Positions 17,237 through 26,418 are shown, counted from the stretch's first letter. The stretch is 64,000 nt of DNA from VRUE01 sp963727465 (GCA_963727465.1 CAVSGL010000013.1:8914-72913), one strand, 5' to 3'. Notes: a model not told the origin generated them from the letters alone. Numbers and translations: made by a program.

Positions 17237-18172
17237 ATGGCCCACTCTCCAGGCCCCACGCCTCCCCGCACCCAGGCCGCCCCCGCGGTGGCCCGGGCGA
17301 TCTGCGCCCACGCCCCCGTCTCGCTCTCCCCCGCGGCGGCGGCCTTCGCCCGCTGCGCGGCGAGGCGGGCCGCGCCGCGCACGCGCGAGCGGGCCAAGGC
17401 GCTGCTCTACGCCGCCGGGCGGCTGGCCGCGTTCGGCGAGTCGCTGGGGATGGAGCTTCGGGCCGAGGCGCTCTTGACCGAGGCGACGATCGAGCGCTTC
17501 GCGCTCACCGGCTGCTCTCAGGTCTCCGCGGCGACGCGGCGCACCCTGCGCACCAACCTGCGGGCGCTGGCCCGCGCGCACGAGGTCCATCCCTCCCCGC
17601 CGGCGCCGCTGCCGCGCGAGCGCGCCAAGCGCCCTTACGGGGAAGCCGAGATCGAGGGCTACCTGCGGGCGGCCGCCGCACAACCCACAGAAGCGAGGCG
17701 CATGCGCGCCACGGCGTCGATCTGCCTGGGGGCGGGGGCGGGGATCGTCGGGGCCGAGCTGCGCCACCTGCGCGGCGCCGACGTGAGGCGGCGCTCGGGC
17801 GCGCTGGTGGTGGAGGTCTCGGGACGGCGGGCGCGGGCGGTGCCGGTGCTCGCCCGCTTTCAGGGCCCCTTGGAGGAGGCCGCCCGCTTCGCCGGGCGGG
17901 GATACCTGCTCGGAGGGCGCGAGCCCGGCCGGCGCAACCTCAGCGCCGTGCTGGGCGCGGCGCTCTCGGCCGATTCCTCGCTGCCGCGCCTGGAGCCCGG
18001 GCGCCTGCGCTCGACCTGGCTTTGCGAGTGCGCGCAGCTGGTCGGGCTGCGGGCCTTCATGGACGCGGCCGGGCTGCGCTGCTCGCAGCGGCTCGGCGAT
18101 CTGGCGGCGGAGCTGCCCGAAGTGCAGGAGGCCGAGGCGGTGGCGCTGCTCGGAGCAGGCCGTGGAGGCTGA
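17237..18172 (+). CDS. Tyrosine-recombinase-like protein of the transposition module
   Basis: 311 residues, ATG with AGGAG seven bases upstream. It has an N-terminal helical core-binding-like region (residues 35-120) and a region near 155-215 (ICLGAGAGIVGAELRHLRGADV, here quoted only in part: GAGIVGAELRHLRGADV) that resembles the Arg-I box of tyrosine recombinases with the Arg position altered. A clear HxxR and Tyr are not visible, so it is probably catalytically changed or a DNA-binding partner. It overlaps the transposase gene by 11 bases. Confidence 0.5.
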   Translation: MAHSPGPTPPRTQAAPAVARAICAHAPVSLSPAAAAFARCAARRAAPRTRERAKALLYAAGRLAAFGESLGMELRAEALLTEATIERFALTGCSQVSAATRRTLRTNLRALARAHEVHPSPPAPLPRERAKRPYGEAEIEGYLRAAAAQPTEARRMRATASICLGAGAGIVGAELRHLRGADVRRRSGALVVEVSGRRARAVPVLARFQGPLEEAARFAGRGYLLGGREPGRRNLSAVLGAALSADSSLPRLEPGRLRSTWLCECAQLVGLRAFMDAAGLRCSQRLGDLAAELPEVQEAEAVALLGAGRGG

Positions 18173-19667
18173 GGCGAAGCTCCGGCGCCTCGAGGCGATC
18201 GTCGAGCGCGCGGGCATCGCCGCGCGAATCGAGGCAATGCTGCCGGTTGGCGTTCGCCCGCGCCAGCTTTCGGCGCGCACGCTGCTGGTCGGCATGCTCC
18301 TGGCCGCCGTTGACGGGCGCCCCGGGCACCTGAGCCGGGTGCATGAAGCGCTGCTTTCGCTGCCCGAGGCCGACAAGCTCAGGCTCGGCGTGATCGCCGA
18401 GTGGAAGGACGGCTCCCACGAGCTCACCTACCGCCAGGTGGAGCGCACCTTCTCCCTGGTGGCCCGGGCGCTGGCCAAGGCCGAGCCCGACGGGGAGCCC
18501 GCCGAGGCGCTCGCGGAGATCCTCGACGCCCTGCTGGAGGCGAGCGTCGGGGTCTGCGGGGAGCTCGAGACGAGCTCCTATGCAGTTGACTGGACCGACC
18601 TGGAGACGTTCTCGGCCCCACCGCCGAAGGGCGGCGGGAGCTGCGCCGATCCCGAGGCTTCCTGGGGGCACCGGCGCGGCAACTCCCCCGGCGAGGCAGA
18701 CGAGGCCTTCTTCGGCTACTACCTGCAGGTCGTCACGGCGGTCGAGGCCGAGCGCGGCCCCGCGGTCCCCGAGCTGGTGCGCCGCATCCAGATCGGCGCC
18801 TGCGAGGTCGATCCCCCGGCCGCGCTCGTGGGAGTGCTGGAGCGGATGGTTGAGAGCGGCATCGAGCTCGGCGACCTCCTCGCCGACTCCGGCTACGCCC
18901 ACCGGGTCGCGGAGAGGTGGGCGCTGCCGCTGCGGCGCCTCGGCGCCCGGCTCGTCCAGGACCTGCACCCCCACGACCGCGGGCCGAAGGGCACCCACAT
19001 GGGGGCGATCCTCGCCAACGGAGCGCTCTACTGCCCGGCGACCCCGGGTGCGCTCTTGGAGCTGGGGCCGCTTCACCGCGGCGCCACCGAGGCCGAGACC
19101 GCCGCCCACGACACCAAGGCGGCTGAGCTGCGCAGCCACCGGCTGGGGCCGATCGCCGGCTATGACGAAGACGGCTACCACCGCGTCGGCTGCCCGGCCG
19201 CTCGCGGCAAGCTGCGCTGTCCTTTGCGAGCTGAGTCGATGGCGCTCGACCACGCTCGCCCCGAGGTGGCGAGACCGCCCGAGCACCCGCCGCGCTGCTG
19301 CTCCCAGCGCACGATCACGGTGCCCCCGTCGGTCAACGCCAAGACCGCGCAAAAGCACGACTACCCCTCGCCCGAGCACCGCCGCTCCTACGCTCGGCGC
19401 TCGGCCGCCGAGCGCGCCTACGCGACGGTCAAGGACCCGGCCTCCAACGACCTCTCCCGCGGCTGGTGCCGGCTGACGGGTCTGGCGCCGATCGCGCTGT
19501 TTGCCGCCTCGGTCTTCGCCGCCCGCAACCTGCGGATCGCCGACGCCTTCGCGGCGCGGAAGGCAGATGAGGAGCGACGGGCCGCCGAGGGCCTGCCGCC
19601 CAGGCGGCGCAGGCGCCGGCGAAAGAGCGCAGGGGATCCGATCGGCGCGGCGAACGCGCCGCCCTGA
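18162..19667 (+). CDS. DDE-like transposase of the three-gene module
   Basis: 501 residues starting at GTG. It has a helical N-terminus, an AVDWTDLETF segment near 140 (first acidic residue of an RNase-H-like core), a Cys-rich insertion (CPAARGKLRCPL, PPRCCSQRTITVP) and a late RSAAERAYATVKDPASND stretch with a conserved Glu. The C-terminal 35 residues are very basic. It looks like an unclassified IS-type DDE transposase; exact family not recognised. Confidence 0.6.
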   Translation: MEAEAKLRRLEAIVERAGIAARIEAMLPVGVRPRQLSARTLLVGMLLAAVDGRPGHLSRVHEALLSLPEADKLRLGVIAEWKDGSHELTYRQVERTFSLVARALAKAEPDGEPAEALAEILDALLEASVGVCGELETSSYAVDWTDLETFSAPPPKGGGSCADPEASWGHRRGNSPGEADEAFFGYYLQVVTAVEAERGPAVPELVRRIQIGACEVDPPAALVGVLERMVESGIELGDLLADSGYAHRVAERWALPLRRLGARLVQDLHPHDRGPKGTHMGAILANGALYCPATPGALLELGPLHRGATEAETAAHDTKAAELRSHRLGPIAGYDEDGYHRVGCPAARGKLRCPLRAESMALDHARPEVARPPEHPPRCCSQRTITVPPSVNAKTAQKHDYPSPEHRRSYARRSAAERAYATVKDPASNDLSRGWCRLTGLAPIALFAASVFAARNLRIADAFAARKADEERRAAEGLPPRRRRRRRKSAGDPIGAANAPP

Positions 19668-19706
19668 CCCTTCGCTTCGCCGAAACGTCAGCGACAGCTC
19701 AGTGCG

Positions 19707-19798
19707 TGGGGAGAGCCGATGGCCACCTGTGGGGAGAAACGGTGGCCGCCGGCGGGGAAGTCCGATGGCCGCCCCCGGGGAGAACCGATGGCCGTTGA
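19707..19798. repeat. Four 23-bp degenerate tandem repeats
   Basis: Units start at 19707, 19730, 19753 and 19776 with exact 23-base spacing. The shared core is GGGGAGAACCGATGGCC with a few changes per unit. They lie 40 bases after the transposase stop and 70 bases before att copy 2, and could be transposase binding sites or a regulatory array. Confidence 0.75.
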
Positions 19799-19868
19799 CA
19801 CCACCGCCAAGCGCGGCCCGTCCAGTTGAAACGTGAACATGGGTGGAGGTCAAAGGTGAAGACCTCCC

Positions 19869-19920
19869 AATGCGCGCGACGAGAATCGAACTCGCGACCT
19901 CCGGCTTGAAAGACCGACGC
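19869..19920. repeat. att-like copy 2 of the tRNA 3' half
   Basis: 52 bases matching the tRNA end at 38725 with two differences. The match runs past the anticodon loop through the stem (AGACCGACGC), so it is longer than copy 1. It separates the two tandem elements. Confidence 0.85.
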
Positions 19921-19953
19921 TTGCGATCAGCGAAAGGCGCTTGGCAATGCGGA

Positions 19954-19994
19954 ATCCCGCTGCTCGGTCAGCGGGATGTAGCAGAGATGTAGCA
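19954..19994. repeat. 9-bp hairpin and arm-type direct repeat, left end of element 2
   Basis: Perfect stem ATCCCGCTG / CAGCGGGAT (19954-19962, 19969-19977) with a six-base loop, then ATGTAGCAGAGATGTAGCA (19976-19994). The latter is identical to 38589-38607 at the other end of the element, in the same orientation. 19995-20100 shows no gene. Confidence 0.6.
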
Positions 19995-20100
19995 ACCGTC
20001 TTCAGACATCTCCTCAACTCGTCTTTAGCCAACTCGAAGCAACTCGGCTGCCCAATGGCAACGCGAACACTCGGGCGATTGGTAGATGAGCTGTCTGAGC

Positions 20101-21654
20101 TCAGCGCAGAGCAGAGTTCAGTCCCGCGACATCCGTTCCCGCCTCCCGCCAAGAGTAGTAGCCGCGTGGCGAACGCATATGCCCGACGATCTTCCCGTCC
20201 GCACCGTCGGTGAACTTGGCCGCACACTGAAACCGGGTGCCCGAATTAGCTGAGACCGTTCTTGGGCACGAGACGTCCTTCAGTCCCCAATCAAGCCCTC
20301 GACGCCGCAGGTACCGATAGTCGGCGCGCAGGCCCCGAACGAGCGCCCGCTGCCGAAACGCGAACAGGTTGATACTCCGCCTGAGCTTGCCTCCACGGTT
20401 GACCCTGACGCGAACGCGGGCGACAGCGCCACCGCGAGATTCCACTCTGCAGCGGTACCGGGCACCGACATGAAGGGAGCTGTCTCGCGGGCAGTCGGCC
20501 GTGACCCGTCCGCCCCGCAGCAAGGGTCGGGACCAATGGGCGACCGCCTTCTCCGCGCGGATTTGACCGGGATAAGAGCCAGCGTTGAGAAAGGGTGCGC
20601 CAATCACAACGAGGCAGGCGAGGAGCAGCGTAGAGACGAGTATCCGCTTCAATGGCCAACGCCTACGCGGCGTGCTGCGCGCACGCACTGCCGGCGCGGG
20701 GCGAGGGGTAGTCTTCGGCGTCCGCGCCCGCGGTGGAGACGGTCTCTGCGCCCGCGGTCGAGTTGGCGGCGACGGGACAAGCCGGTTAAGGCCTCGCTGC
20801 GCGCGGCTGCTCCCAAGCACCTCGTCTAGGGCCTCGACCCACTCTCCCGGCGAAGGCCTCGGGTCGGGGTCCATCACGTCCTCAAAGGTGCGCACGAGCA
20901 GGCTGCGGAACGGGCGCGGAATCTCCGGCGGCAGGACCACGCCGTCCGGGCCGTGCTCTGGCGTTCCCATGCTCAGGGTCGTCACTCGCCAAACCGCCAG
21001 CGCCAGAGCGAACCAGTCGCTGAGCATGTCCTGGCTGGCAATCACGTCCTCCTCCTTGCGGGGATCAGCCCAACCTTCAGTGCTGCCGTCGTTTCCTTCG
21101 ACGGAGTCACTGTGCATCCCGTCGCAGTCGATCAGGAAGATCGAGGGCCGAGGTGCCGGCTTCCAAAGAACGTTTTGGGCGGCAACGTCGCCGTGGACGA
21201 GGTCGGCATGCTCAAGCAGCGCCAGCACCCCGGCCAGCTGTCGCATCAACCGCAGGCGGATCTCCACTGGCACACCCTCCTCTGGAGTGCGCAGGTAGGT
21301 GAGGTGACGCGGCATCAGCCTCTTTCCGATCTGCGCGTTGTAGAACTCGTCGCCCGCGTAGGGAGTGATTACTCCCAGGATTTCGTCTTCCTCGATCACA
21401 GCATCCCGTGGCCAGGCAATCCGCCCGCGCGACGAAGAGAGTTCCGCTCCTCCGAACTCGGCTCCGGCGCTCACCAGCTCTTCAATCCGTCGGATTTCCT
21501 TGGCTCCCGCCAGCGGCTCGCCAAACTCCTTGTAAAGGACGTCCTTGCGGCCGATCACCCGGTAGATCCGGGCATTGCCTGGAACCTTGAGCGGATCGCC
21601 ATCCAGCCTGTAGGAACGGAGTTGGCCGTTGACGACCGAGGTCGCGACGGTCAC
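20101..21654 (-). CDS. Membrane-anchored TerY-P-type protein kinase with extracytoplasmic repeats
   Basis: 517 residues. A cytoplasmic kinase-like domain (about 30-290) has HGDVAAQNVL (154-163) as catalytic loop and DCDG (176-179) in place of DFG, the variant seen in kinases of TerY-P triads. A Pro/Arg-rich linker leads to one membrane helix (337-356). Two outside repeats with paired Cys resembling DUF4333 follow (TADCPRDSSLHVGARYRC; KDVSCPRTVSANSGTRFQC). Last gene of the operon; its ATG overlaps the PP2C stop. The classical Gly-rich loop is not evident. Confidence 0.75.
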   Translation of the reverse strand: MTVATSVVNGQLRSYRLDGDPLKVPGNARIYRVIGRKDVLYKEFGEPLAGAKEIRRIEELVSAGAEFGGAELSSSRGRIAWPRDAVIEEDEILGVITPYAGDEFYNAQIGKRLMPRHLTYLRTPEEGVPVEIRLRLMRQLAGVLALLEHADLVHGDVAAQNVLWKPAPRPSIFLIDCDGMHSDSVEGNDGSTEGWADPRKEEDVIASQDMLSDWFALALAVWRVTTLSMGTPEHGPDGVVLPPEIPRPFRSLLVRTFEDVMDPDPRPSPGEWVEALDEVLGSSRAQRGLNRLVPSPPTRPRAQRPSPPRARTPKTTPRPAPAVRARSTPRRRWPLKRILVSTLLLACLVVIGAPFLNAGSYPGQIRAEKAVAHWSRPLLRGGRVTADCPRDSSLHVGARYRCRVESRGGAVARVRVRVNRGGKLRRSINLFAFRQRALVRGLRADYRYLRRRGLDWGLKDVSCPRTVSANSGTRFQCAAKFTDGADGKIVGHMRSPRGYYSWREAGTDVAGLNSALR

Positions 21655-22735
21655 CAGGTGAGAGGCCGGGCGAGGATCATAGTGAGGTCGTCACTGGTGC
21701 CCTGGCGGCGGTAGGAGAGGACATGCGCGAACTCGATTGGGGTAACGGCATCACCGAGCCGCTCCCAGAGCCAGTCCCTGAGTACGGGCGAGGCGTGAAG
21801 GTCGTCGGCGAGGCCGTCCGTGGCCAGCAGCAGCACGGCGTCGGGGGGCAGCGTGGCCTGATCCACCCCGACGCGGCCGGACGTTCCCGGCAGGAACTCA
21901 TGGTACTGCGCCGGCGATCCCCCTTCCGGCGGTCCCGCGATCACGGCGGGCGGCAGTTGGGGCGTCAGCGCCAACGCACTGCTGTTTCCGACTCCAGCCA
22001 CCGTCACCACGACTCTGCCATCGTTGTCGCGCTGCAAGTCGGCGATCAGAAGAGTGGTCGACAACTCTTCGGGCTCGATCCCGATCTGTGCGGCCGCGTC
22101 GAAGATGGCGTCTTCGCCCCGATCCACCGCTTGCCTTAGGCGTGCCGGAAGCCTGTCGGCTTCCCCTCTCTCCCTAGCCCCGACCGAGTCGCCTCCAGGT
22201 AGCTCCTGACCGCCGTGAAGACGGCGAGCTCCGCTCCGATCGCCGCCAGCGGGTGGGCGGTCACTCCGTCGGCGATGGCAAGCACTGCTCCCTTACCGAC
22301 CGAGGCGAAGTAGTAGGCGTCTTGACGCTGACTACCGTCGTGCATGTGCTTGTGTCCGGTGACGCTGGCGGCGAGCACCTGGAAGCCACCAAGCTCGCCG
22401 CCGTCGGCCACGAAGCCGGGACGGGGCCATGCCGTGTCCGCCAAGCGTCGGCGCCAGTTGCTGGCAATCCGACCCATCGTCGGCGCTGGCGGCAGTTCCT
22501 GCTTGCGAGGCCGCGGTGAAGGGGCTGGGGGCGTAGCTGGCGAGAGCTCGGGGGTGGGCGAAGAGCCTGTCGTCCGGGTTGGCTCGAGTGCCGACGGCGG
22601 GCCTCCCGGTGGCGGCACCGATAACCGCCTCTCAGGGTGGTCCGCAACCGTGTCCGCTTCGCGATCTGCCGGCGGCCGGACGGCCGGTCTCGGGCCGACC
22701 AAGCGTTGCAAGAATTTGGGAAATAAGCGGCTCAT
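21651..22735 (-). CDS. PP2C-type Ser/Thr phosphatase (frameshifted as read)
   Basis: About 360 residues when two frames are joined at a C4 run (22163-22166). The first part has a 90-residue disordered Pro-rich N-terminus, then KHMHDGSQRQDAYYF and AVLAIADGVTAHPLA, the PP2C metal-binding Asp motif. The second frame continues REDAIFDAA-like text, then VTVAGVGNSS, and LLLATDGLADD and GTSDDLTMIL, the later metal motifs. Adding one base to the run restores continuity. It overlaps its neighbours by ATGA. It would reverse phosphorylation by the two kinases of the operon. Confidence 0.75.
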
Positions 22736-23445
22736 GCGGGCTGGTATTCGAACACGTCGTCGTCACCGATGTCGTACTGGTCGAATTCGTAGATCCGTGC
22801 CACTAACCCATCACCGCTTTGGGCGATCTTGCGCGCCTTGCCCCCGGTGAAGCCAGTGATCGTTCCCTCCACTGAGTCGAGAATCGCTTCAAGCGCTTCC
22901 GTCGTCGGCCCTCTTTCCCAGTCGGCCAGACTCGGGTCGGAGGCCAGCGACTCGAGAGTTGGCCGATCAACGTCTCCACAGCCAAGCGTGACCAGCTTGG
23001 GGCGCAAGCGAAAGCTCTCCGCCAGCAACGTCGCCCTCTCCATCCGCCATACCTTCGGCTCCTCGACGTTTGGATTGCCATCGGTGATGAAGAAGACGAT
23101 CGGCCGATGGCCCCGAGAGGCGAGCTTAGGCAGGTCATCGGCGATCATCGAGCGAAGATTCTTTAGCGGAGATGCGTAGCTGGTCCTCCCGTCGGCCTTG
23201 AATTCGGGCACGTCGAAACCAGGATCGAGCGGCAGGATCCGACGGTGGACCTTTGCCTTCGACGCAAACGACATCAATCCCACTGCGGCCCGCTCACGGG
23301 CCTCGGGAATCGCCGTCAGCGTTGCCACCATCTCCGGAAGGTGGCGATTGATTAGGTCCATACCTCCGTTTTCCTTCATCGAGGCCGACGTGTTGACGAC
23401 GATCACGAACGGGGCAATCGGGAACTCTTCTCTATAGCTGCTCAT
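22732..23445 (-). CDS. TerY-like von Willebrand factor A domain protein
   Basis: 237 residues. The vWA MIDAS is recognisable as VVNTSASM near residue 16 (the usual first Asp is Asn), GRTSY with Thr near 95 and FFITDGNPN with Asp near 123. TerY proteins bind metal and protein partners; with a DCDG kinase and PP2C they form the TerY-P triad described from comparative genomics. The first-Asp change may weaken metal binding. Its ATG lies one base after the upstream kinase stop. Confidence 0.82.
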   Translation of the reverse strand: MSSYREEFPIAPFVIVVNTSASMKENGGMDLINRHLPEMVATLTAIPEARERAAVGLMSFASKAKVHRRILPLDPGFDVPEFKADGRTSYASPLKNLRSMIADDLPKLASRGHRPIVFFITDGNPNVEEPKVWRMERATLLAESFRLRPKLVTLGCGDVDRPTLESLASDPSLADWERGPTTEALEAILDSVEGTITGFTGGKARKIAQSGDGLVARIYEFDQYDIGDDDVFEYQPA

Positions 23446-23446
23446 C

Positions 23447-24733
23447 TCACCTCACGGGTTGCGGGTTCAGCCTGACATTTTTGACACGAAGCTGCGCAAC
23501 CAGCGGAACAAGTGCGTCCTCATCGCAGACGCAGTCGATGCGCGGCGGTGCATCGATTTCCAGCAAGTCGTCGATCCGGCGCGCAGCTAGGCGTGTGAGG
23601 TCCTCCGGAAGCACATCTTCGGCGAAAAGCACCGAAAAGTAGGTGCGAACAAGGTCGGGCACAGCCAGACCACGCGGCAGCAGCACCAGCCGTACCCTGT
23701 CCACCTTCAGCTCCCGCGCGAGCTCACTTGCCAGCTCACTGACGGAAGGGCCGAGTCCGTCAGGATCAGCCACGGTCAGCATGCCGGTGATCAGCATTTG
23801 GTTCCCTCGCGCTCGCGCAAGCGAACTGGAATAGACCTGGCTCTGAATCTTGAGTCGCTTCAGGGCCCGGTCAACGACGGCCGGGTGGTCGCTCGCCTCC
23901 GCTGCCAGCGTGCCCCCAGGGGCCGTGTCAAGCCTCGTTTCAGACAGCTCTCCCCAAGGCTGTGGCGCCACCCACCCCACCCCCCCAGCGAGCAACGCCT
24001 GCTCCGCCTCCTCGTAGAACGCCATCACCGACTGCTGGCGTTCGTGTGGCCAGAAAGAACCCCCCTTGGCAATGACGGAAACTACCGGACCCTCGATCCC
24101 GCTCCTCCCCAACATCCTGTTGAGGCACATGGCGAGCGAGTAGACATCCGCTCGGCGATCAGCCTCTTCGCCCCTCTGACACTCTGGAGACATGTAACCG
24201 CGCGTGCCAACGCCCTTTCCCCAGGGGGTGTGGTGAGTGGCGAATTCCTTACCCCAGGCGACACCGAAGTCGGTGACCATGATTCGCATCTCTTTACCCT
24301 GCCGCTCAACCAAGAGGTTTGCCGGCTTGACGTCGCGGTGGACGACCTGCTCGTCATGCGCGGCCTGCAGACCCTCGGCGGCCTGCTTAAGCACGGAAAG
24401 GAGGGTCTCGATCTCCATCCCTCCGGCGATGAAGTTGAGGAGGTCGCCGTCGCGAGCGAACTCGGTGACGATATAGGGGATCCCTCGGTCTTCGTCATAA
24501 TCAACGATCCTCACCACGTTCGGGTGGTCGAGGCGCTGCAGGATTCGCGCCTCGCGGTCGAACCGGGCGCGGGCCACGGGGTCTTTCGCTAGCCCGGCCT
24601 TGATCACCTTCAGGGCATAGACGCCGCCGTGATCCACGTGACGGGCGCGGAACACGGTTCCCATGCCTCCCGCACCGGGAAGCTTCTGCTCCAGTAGGTA
24701 GCGGCCAAGTCGTTGCCCCGCTTCAACCTCCAT
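23447..24733 (-). CDS. Hanks-type Ser/Thr protein kinase
   Basis: 428 residues, start MEVEAGQRLG. All kinase motifs are intact: GAGGMG loop near 22, Lys in YALKVIK near 44, HRDVKPANLL near 140, TDFGVAW near 161 and YMSPE near 186. Residues 270-428 form an unassigned C-terminal domain with ARGNQMLITGMLTV and LVLLPRGLAVPDL. No membrane helix, so cytoplasmic. It lies one base after the FHA gene, so FHA-phosphothreonine recognition of this kinase is an obvious hypothesis. Confidence 0.85.
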   Translation of the reverse strand: MEVEAGQRLGRYLLEQKLPGAGGMGTVFRARHVDHGGVYALKVIKAGLAKDPVARARFDREARILQRLDHPNVVRIVDYDEDRGIPYIVTEFARDGDLLNFIAGGMEIETLLSVLKQAAEGLQAAHDEQVVHRDVKPANLLVERQGKEMRIMVTDFGVAWGKEFATHHTPWGKGVGTRGYMSPECQRGEEADRRADVYSLAMCLNRMLGRSGIEGPVVSVIAKGGSFWPHERQQSVMAFYEEAEQALLAGGVGWVAPQPWGELSETRLDTAPGGTLAAEASDHPAVVDRALKRLKIQSQVYSSSLARARGNQMLITGMLTVADPDGLGPSVSELASELARELKVDRVRLVLLPRGLAVPDLVRTYFSVLFAEDVLPEDLTRLAARRIDDLLEIDAPPRIDCVCDEDALVPLVAQLRVKNVRLNPQPVR

Positions 24734-24734
24734 G

Positions 24735-25562
24735 CTATTTCCCCCGCGCGGGCTGTGCCTCGGTCTTTTCTGAGACCAGTTCAAGCCGTACGTGGCGGCC
24801 AAGGCGAACGACGTCGCCCGGCCCGATTCGCACTGGGGCGTCAGGCCGGATTCGTCCAATCTTCCCGATTTCAATCCCGTTGAGCGATCGCAGATCGGTG
24901 ATCGTCACGTTGGATTCCTCGTCAACCTCGATCGCCGCATGGTCGCGAGACACACCCTGATGGTTGATCGGTACGCCGGAGCTGGGGGACCGTCCAATCG
25001 TCACTCGGCCGGAGATGGGAACCTCGACGGGCTCCAGCCCCTCGGTGGTGATCCGTAGTCGCGGCGCGGTGGCATCCGGTTCCGCCTCCTCGGTGCGGAG
25101 CATCGCCGTCAGAGCGGAGGTCCCTTCCAGCCAAGCGGGGGCGATGTTGACGATGCCGGGGTTGAGCTGCGCCGCCGCCTCTAGCTTGACCTGCGGACGC
25201 GCCGCCAGCACGTAGACGACTTCGCCACCGGCGCTCTTCTTGTCGAGCTGCGAAATCTGCTCCGCAAGCTCCTGCGTGACGTCCTCTCGGGCGGCCCCCA
25301 ATCGCTCCAGATCCTCAGGATTGAGGAAGACGGTAACGTCGCTCGGCAGGTAGGCGTAGCCGATCGACACCAGAGACCGCTCCTTGATGAGGGCTAGTGC
25401 CTGCCGCTGGATGTCGCGGGGTTGGAAACGACCGACGGCTGCCCGCAGAGTTCCCTCGCGGCGCCGCGCCAAGCTGGCGCCCCATCGCCTCAGCTCCGGC
25501 TCTCGGAAAATGACAACCACCGCCAGCACCAAGATGATCCCTATAAGGACGACCAGAGTCAC
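24735..25562 (-). CDS. Membrane-anchored FHA-domain protein (FhaA-like)
   Basis: 275 residues. One N-terminal hydrophobic helix (3-19), a middle region resembling the DUF3662/FhaA N-terminal fold (ALALIKERSLVSIGYAYLPS), and a C-terminal FHA domain at 180-265 with GRSPSSGVPI, GVSRDHAAIEV and LRSLNGIEI, the phosphothreonine-binding loops. First gene of the five-gene operon. The 209-base gap to the next gene (25563-25771) includes an A/T-rich stretch that should hold the promoter. Confidence 0.82.
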   Translation of the reverse strand: MTLVVLIGIILVLAVVVIFREPELRRWGASLARRREGTLRAAVGRFQPRDIQRQALALIKERSLVSIGYAYLPSDVTVFLNPEDLERLGAAREDVTQELAEQISQLDKKSAGGEVVYVLAARPQVKLEAAAQLNPGIVNIAPAWLEGTSALTAMLRTEEAEPDATAPRLRITTEGLEPVEVPISGRVTIGRSPSSGVPINHQGVSRDHAAIEVDEESNVTITDLRSLNGIEIGKIGRIRPDAPVRIGPGDVVRLGRHVRLELVSEKTEAQPARGK

Positions 25563-25771
25563 AAGCGCCTCAATAAACGCAGCATCTCCCGCACAAGGGA
25601 CGCAACATTAGCTGAAGCTGATCGTATGGTCGTTTAGTGGTCTATTACTAAAAACGTTAGTGTTTATCTCTGGACGTCCCGGTTGAATTGAGATCTCGCC
25701 CCTGGGACAGGGATGTGCACAAGGCCGCAGAAGCTCGGCTTCCACTCGGTCAGGACTCCAGCAGTCATCTC

Positions 25772-26167
25772 TCATCCGGGCACAACTACTGTGAGGCCCG
25801 GCACTCGTTCGAAGTCCTTGGCGTTTGCCGTCGCGACCTCCATGCCGTGACTCAGCGCCGTGGCCGCAATCCAGAGATCGTGGGCGCCGATCATGTTGCC
25901 GCCCTTCTCGAGCTCCGCCCAGACCGCGGCGTGCGCTCGAGCGATTGCAGTCGTGATCGGCAAGGGCTCCATCGCAGAGATCACATGCTCGACGAACGCA
26001 GAACGGCGCGCCCGGACTGAGCCCTCCTCAGCTCTGTGAACCCCATGCAGGAGCTCGCTAGCCGTGATTGCGCTGACCCCCCGCTCCTGGTCGCCGACCA
26101 CATCGTCGAGGGCCTGACCCCGTCGCTCGGCGTTGACCAGGACGGTGGTATCGATCAGGACGGCCAT
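25772..26167 (-). CDS. PIN-domain toxin (VapC family)
   Basis: 131 residues with PIN motifs: AVLIDTTVLV (Asp 6), ASELLHGV (Glu about 38), GAHDLWIAATAL (Asp about 97) and a late ANAKDFERVPGL (Asp about 117). Predicted Mg2+-dependent RNase. It overlaps the upstream antitoxin gene by 13 bases. Confidence 0.88.
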   Translation of the reverse strand: MAVLIDTTVLVNAERRGQALDDVVGDQERGVSAITASELLHGVHRAEEGSVRARRSAFVEHVISAMEPLPITTAIARAHAAVWAELEKGGNMIGAHDLWIAATALSHGMEVATANAKDFERVPGLTVVVPG

Positions 26168-26418
26168 GCGCCGCTCGGCGGGCCGCCTATGGCGTCTCGC
26201 CCAGCTTCGACGTCACGCGCGAAGTCCTCATCGGGTGAAGGCGCGGACTCCATCAGCTCCCGCCACCTGGCCGCCGAAACCAGATGCCTCGTGTTCGGGG
26301 GGCGCATCTGCACAACTGGCACCCCATTACGCACGACCTCGATCTCCTCGCCGGCCCCGATCCGGTTGACAACGGCAGAGAATTCCCGGGCCACCTCGGT
26401 TGCGCTCAAACGGATCAT
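26155..26418 (-). CDS. Phd/YefM-family antitoxin
   Basis: 87 residues starting MIRLSATEVAREFSAVVNR, then EEIEVVRNGVPVVQMRP, the classical Phd/YefM fold that binds operator DNA and whose C-terminus (SPDEDFARDVEAG) masks the toxin. ATG 26418 is chosen because the operator lies just upstream; a longer frame is open. Pairs with the PIN toxin at 25772. Confidence 0.85.
   Translation of the reverse strand: MIRLSATEVAREFSAVVNRIGAGEEIEVVRNGVPVVQMRPPNTRHLVSAARWRELMESAPSPDEDFARDVEAGRDAIGGPPSGAWPS

Larger units (their letters stand above)
16817..19798. mobile_element. Three-gene transposition-like module with terminal tandem repeats
   Basis: A divergent unit: DUF6788 protein leftward, a recombinase-like gene and a DDE-like transposase rightward, followed by four 23-base tandem repeats. 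Genes of this kind recur in mobile actinobacterial DNA. No terminal inverted repeats were found, so the borders are only the gene and repeat limits. Confidence 0.5.
7381..19868. mobile_element. Integrative element 1 (tRNA 3'-end anchored)
   Basis: About 12.5 kb bounded by two copies of the 3' half of the tRNA found intact at 38727 (copies at 7381 and 19869). Inside are a tyrosine integrase (13856-14948), an overlapping HTH gene, XRE and winged-helix-like regulators, toxin-antitoxin genes, a large metallophosphoesterase/P-loop gene and a transposition-like module. No conjugation genes are recognised, so it would be an integrative or mobilisable island rather than a full ICE. Limits are inferred from the repeats. 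Confidence 0.7.

Noticed and set aside
19707..19798. A CRISPR array
   Set aside because: Units follow head to tail with 23-base spacing and no unique spacers; no cas genes are nearby.
7381..19920. Additional full tRNA genes at the 7381 and 19869 repeats
   Set aside because: Only the 3' half is present in each; no 5' acceptor or D-arm follows.
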